The translations under genes and the position numbers were made by a program. A stretch of 29,221 nt of DNA, taken from the NCBI GenBank assembly GCA_900128565.1, contig LT635974.1, positions 1 through 29,221 on the forward strand. The letters are read 5' to 3'. Below the pieces are notes generated by a model. The model was not told the DNA's origin. It saw only the letters and a program-made list of their open reading frames with translations, and did no database searches. Positions within the stretch are counted from its first letter, which is position 1, and every line of letters starts with the position of its first letter. Positions 28,364-29,221 of this stretch are shown piece after piece. This DNA comes from Stramenopiles sp. TOSAG23-6. Lineage: Eukaryota; Sar.

Positions 28364-29221
28364 TTATTTCTCTGAAAATCCTAAACTGATTACATTAAAT
28401 AGCATTACCTCTCGAATAAGTAGTTGTAATCTCCGATTTCTCACTGAAAGACATGCACAAATATATGGCATTAAATGCAACAAATGAACTTTAGATCCAT
28501 TACCATTAGCTACTAAATGCATCCTGTTTGGTAATGTCCAAACTTGACACGCCTCCACTACGATAGGATTTAACTCCAAGGATAATAGTTTCTCTAACAT
28601 AAATGTCGTAATGTTAAAACGTATGCGTTCATCATCTGCAGTAATATCAACAAAACCATTGCCAGCATAATCTTGTGATAAATGCGCAAGATAGTTTTTT
28701 ACAACTCTACAGAGAGCACCATGGAATTTTCCACTAAGCTCCGGAGTAATATCAATGGGACTATCTTTATTCGAAAATGCAAAAAGATACTTCATACACG
28801 TTTTCGCAATACCGCCTCGGAAAGATCCTTTTTCTAACAAATTAATAAACGAATCAAACGCAGATATCTTATACACCGCAATAACTTCAAGTATATTAAC
28901 AGAATGTTTCACCAGAGAGTCTATTATTTTACACTTTTTTTTCGCATGTGGTGTCACTCTATACTCTTTCATTGATGGACGAGTCGAGTTACCAGGTACT
29001 GGTTCAGAAATAATATAAAGTCCATCCTTCGAGACATTTCCAAAGAAATGAGACAGCGAAGGTTCAGTAGGGGATACACCATCAAGTGTATCCGCAGAAT
29101 ATATAAAATAGTTAGAAGCCTTTTCGTTATCAGGATTATCAAATATAAATGATTGAATATTATATATTTTGGAAAAATATTTCAAAAAAAAATCGTTAGG
29201 TACAAAATTTCGTACGAAAAA
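28364..29221 (-). CDS. 3' end of an unknown, mostly helical protein (partial)
   Basis: The last exon (29161-28364) encodes 265 residues ending in a stop. The upstream part lies beyond the window behind an introner-type intron. It is predicted largely alpha-helical, with leucine-rich amphipathic segments (ITTFMLEKLLSLELNPIVVEACQVW, LLHLMPYICACLSVRNRRL). That composition suits a HEAT/ARM-repeat scaffold. There is a faint resemblance to C-termini of large Sec7-type ARF-GEFs (BIG/Mon2), but I would not name it. No signal peptide or membrane segment in this part. It converges on the PP2C gene with a gap of about 110 bases. Confidence 0.65.
   Translation of the reverse strand, partial: FFVRNFVPNDFFLKYFSKIYNIQSFIFDNPDNEKASNYFIYSADTLDGVSPTEPSLSHFFGNVSKDGLYIISEPVPGNSTRPSMKEYRVTPHAKKKCKIIDSLVKHSVNILEVIAVYKISAFDSFINLLEKGSFRGGIAKTCMKYLFAFSNKDSPIDITPELSGKFHGALCRVVKNYLAHLSQDYAGNGFVDITADDERIRFNITTFMLEKLLSLELNPIVVEACQVWTLPNRMHLVANGNGSKVHLLHLMPYICACLSVRNRRLQLLIREVMLFNVISLGFSEK
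29162..29221 (-). other. Introner-type intron L, cut by the window edge
   Basis: Gene-sense: core CGTACGAAATTTTGTACC then CTAACGA, followed by a T-run, GAAATATTTTTCC and AAAATATAT, then the exon AATATTCAATC. The core matches the best copies exactly. The 5' end lies outside the window, so the donor is unknown. Confidence 0.85.

Noticed and set aside
1-29221. tRNA, rRNA, CRISPR, transposase or reverse-transcriptase genes
   Set aside because: None seen by eye on either strand. The introners encode nothing and would have to depend on machinery elsewhere.

Overview
The window comes from the nuclear genome of a microbial eukaryote: AT-rich, gene-dense, standard genetic code, short introns. It carries ten genes. 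Typical eukaryotic content includes a Rab GTPase, PP2C phosphatase, secreted aspartic protease, multi-C2 protein, EGF-repeat polytopic membrane protein and an LRR protein. Short TTAGGG-type motifs lie upstream of several genes. The lineage cannot be fixed from the sequence. The introns recall introner elements of protists such as Amoebophrya, Micromonas and Aureococcus, so an alveolate or stramenopile is a reasonable guess only.

Layout: 1-5177 (+) LRR / zinc-knuckle / EF-hand-like protein, 5' end cut by the window; 5405-6091 (-) Rab GTPase; 6267-7709 (-) unknown basic coiled-coil protein; 8063-11399 (-) ClpB/Hsp104-type disaggregase with signal peptide and a C-terminal WW domain; 11740-17084 (-) secreted Cys-rich/EGF polytopic membrane protein; 17382-18269 (+) unknown charged protein; 18431-24130 (-) five-C2-domain protein with a Tudor-like domain and basic tail; 24484-26167 (+) pepsin-type aspartic protease; 26518-28254 (+) PP2C phosphatase with an RS-rich N-terminus; 28364-end (-) 3' part of an unknown gene.

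The outstanding signal is one repeat family that forms most of the introns. Twelve introns in six genes share the same architecture: a start like GTACGTTTTCAT, a T-rich stretch, a palindromic core CGTACGAAATTTTGTACC, the string CTAAC, a T-rich stretch with GAAATATTTTTTCACAATAC, and a final AT. All lie in sense orientation to their host gene. A thirteenth core lies outside genes in the antisense direction. For most copies the only split that keeps the conserved protein intact leaves an intron that does not end in AG, and one copy has no GT at the donor. They have 1-4 nt direct repeats at the junctions and short terminal inverted repeats. A conventional GTAAGT...CAG intron in the C2 gene shows that ordinary splicing coexists. 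This looks like an invasive introner-type element spliced at non-canonical boundaries, and it is the system most worth following up.

The genes are functionally mixed and show no pathway linkage. Exon joins were worked out by eye from reading frames and domain continuity. No transcript evidence was available.
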